From positions 1,569,476-1,633,475 of the forward strand of contig RPFO01000670.1 of assembly GCA_009746045.1 (NCBI GenBank): a stretch of DNA of 64,000 bases, read 5' to 3'. The DNA is from Mesostigma viride (Eukaryota > Streptophyta > Mesostigmatophyceae > Mesostigmatales > Mesostigmataceae). Position 1 is the first letter of the stretch; each line of letters begins with the position of its first letter. The notes beneath the pieces were generated by a model that was given only the letters and a program-made list of their open reading frames with translations, searched no databases and was not told the origin of the DNA. Below, one piece after another: positions 62,774 through 64,000 of this stretch. The translations under genes and the position numbers were made by a program.

Positions 62774-63790
62774 CTAATAGCCCTGCTGCACCGCAAAATC
62801 AGCCCGCGTACGGCGGAGCATGATGTCAGCCATGGCCCGAGTCAGCGCCACCGACAAGCGCTGACGCCAATATGACGTCCAGGTCCGCGCCGACCATGGG
62901 GCCCGCTGGCCCTCCAGGTCCAGCCGGTCCTCCCGGAGCCGGCAACACTCCTTGAAGAAGGCGGAGGTCAGGGGCCCCATGGCCCCAAACTCCTCCAGGA
63001 CAAAGGGCACCACACGATGGTGCCCGACGTCGCCGTAGGCCAGGAGCTTCAATGGCCCGCTCCGCCCGGTCCGCCGTGTAACCTGCCGTGAGGGAGGCCC
63101 CAGCCACGTGGCTAAGAGCCAAGGGCCGCGCCACCGAAACGTCAATAAGCAGATGCCGGCCACCCCCTCAAAGTCCCGCACCACGATGTCAGGCCGGTGG
63201 TTGGGGGAATAGAAGGCAGCGCCATCCGCATCCTCGGACCGGATGTTCGCGTGGGGGAAAACCGACCGAATCATGGCGAGCACCACCGTCAGGAGGACAG
63301 TGTGCAAATACAAATACCAATTCTGATTCTGTTGGCCCCCCATGCAGGCAAGGTAGTGAGTCCCCGTGGGATCCAGCGGCTGCCCACAGCTACCACAAGG
63401 CCGCCCGGCCGGGACAAGAGGCTGCGGGGCAAATAGCTGGTGCCGGAGCGCCACCGAGTAGTGGCTGGGAGCCAAGGCGAATGGGGGGGCCATGGGAAGA
63501 GCACGAAGGTACGCCGAGCCCACACTCCGCAAGGAAAGCGAGAACAGCCACGCACGTCCCTGGGCGTTGAGGTCCGCGAAAAGAGCAATCCAATCAGCCG
63601 TGTGCAGAATACCCGCGTAGGTTTTCTGGTGTTTATCGATGACGCGAGCAGGGTATGCGGCGGGAGATTGAACGGAGGCGACCGAGGGAGTGCCGCGAGG
63701 GAGGTGGCGCTGTACCGCCTGAGCGGCACGGACGGGAGAACAGGCCTGCTGGATCTCAGCATAGGCCTCCTGGATGGCGGTGACGAAGGG
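62774..63790 (-). CDS. Retroelement C-terminal ORF with zinc knuckle and nuclease-like domain, 5'-truncated
   Basis: The frame is open for about 338 codons with no clear start; it is entered after a stop near 63791. Order: helical part (FVTAIQEAYAEIQQACSPVR), LNAQGRAWLFSLSLRSVGSA, a Cys/His cluster (CGSCGQPLDPTGTHYLAC), a PD-(D/E)XK-like stretch (NHRPDIVVRDFEGVAGICLL), PFVLEEFGAMGPLTSAFFK, and a basic end (YWRQRLSVALTRAMADIMLR). This arrangement, ending with a MGP-F-K motif, recurs at the C-terminus of RT-containing mobile-element ORFs in algae, oomycetes and animals; that is knowledge of the pattern, not a database result. RT itself is not in the window. Confidence 0.6.
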   Translation of the reverse strand, partial: PFVTAIQEAYAEIQQACSPVRAAQAVQRHLPRGTPSVASVQSPAAYPARVIDKHQKTYAGILHTADWIALFADLNAQGRAWLFSLSLRSVGSAYLRALPMAPPFALAPSHYSVALRHQLFAPQPLVPAGRPCGSCGQPLDPTGTHYLACMGGQQNQNWYLYLHTVLLTVVLAMIRSVFPHANIRSEDADGAAFYSPNHRPDIVVRDFEGVAGICLLTFRWRGPWLLATWLGPPSRQVTRRTGRSGPLKLLAYGDVGHHRVVPFVLEEFGAMGPLTSAFFKECCRLREDRLDLEGQRAPWSARTWTSYWRQRLSVALTRAMADIMLRRTRADFAVQQGY

Positions 63791-64000
63791 CTATATATGT
63801 CTTGTATAGGCAAAAGGTATGGCAAAAACACCAGCAGACTATGCTTGGTTGCTCAGAATGTTGAAAACCCCTCAAAATCATGCCAAAAAAGGGGTTTTCA
63901 ACGGTTAGCGTACGATCAGCGTATAATACAGTATACTCCGCGTATTATACATTATACACCTGGGGCCGCGTACGACGCGTATCGCGTATGGCCATGCAGT

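Larger units (their letters stand above)
61492..64000 (+). mobile_element. Longer hAT-like transposon, right end just outside the window
   Basis: The left end CAGTGACTGGCCATACGCC and about 200 bp of subterminal TACGC/GCGTA repeats match the inverted right end of the 1.3-kb element at 36838-38138, including TATGAAAATGGG and TTGGCATCATTTT. The last 17 bases of the window (CGTATGGCCATGCAGT) are the inverted counterpart, so the end is a few bases beyond 64000. It contains a broken transposase N-terminus (61914-62450) and a minus-strand retroelement ORF (62774-63790). Confidence 0.8.

Overview
The window reads as nuclear DNA of a microbial eukaryote, most likely a green or other unicellular alga. 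The one clear host gene (16753-20208, minus strand) encodes full-length translation elongation factor 3. That factor is typical of fungi and is also known from several algal and other protist lineages. It has GT-AG introns, one of them in the 5' UTR. Almost everything else is mobile DNA or unrecognised. The lineage is an inference from one gene and the repeat content; no rRNA, organelle or tRNA gene is present to fix it.

Layout. 1-11.1 kb: a plus-strand series of short reading frames and exons of unknown function. Some have clear GTAAG...CAG introns. The spacers and introns repeatedly carry a 14-nt stem-loop with a 5-bp stem and a variable 4-nt loop. Tandem arrays of about 108, 148, 68 and 72 bp are built around this stem-loop. 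The frames change register several times, so the locus looks decayed. 11.1-12.9 kb: sparse DNA with one charged minus-strand ORF and a cluster of palindromic GGTTGACGAA sites. 12.9-16 kb: a patchwork of LINE ends. 16.7-20.2 kb: the eEF3 gene. 20.3-22.6 kb: mostly empty, with one possible orphan exon. 22.6-31.2 kb: LINE fragments of two families, ORF1-only LINE relatives and a solo LTR, in both orientations. 31.2-40.6 kb: LTR element A, split by a 1.3-kb hAT-like transposon. 40.6-44.9 kb: ORF1 fragments, one split by a fold-back element. 44.9-60.9 kb: LTR element B, with element C nested in its 3' LTR. 61.5-64.0 kb: a longer hAT-like element, cut by the window edge, containing another retroelement ORF.

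How the parts relate. A and B belong to one Ty1/copia-related family; C and the solo LTR at 27.0 kb belong to a second. In both families the aspartic protease motif lies between integrase and reverse transcriptase, an order I do not know from described LTR elements. All four insertions have LTRs running AGTT...AACT with perfect 5-bp target duplications. LTR comparison and nesting give the order A oldest, then B, then C. The LINEs and the ORF1-only elements share a 3' stem-loop that shows covariation and is followed by a short microsatellite tail. This suggests one reverse transcriptase mobilises both.

The best candidates for something undescribed are the recurrent stem-loop of the first 10 kb, the integrase-protease-RT order with its AG...CT termini, and the shared LINE 3' stem-loop.
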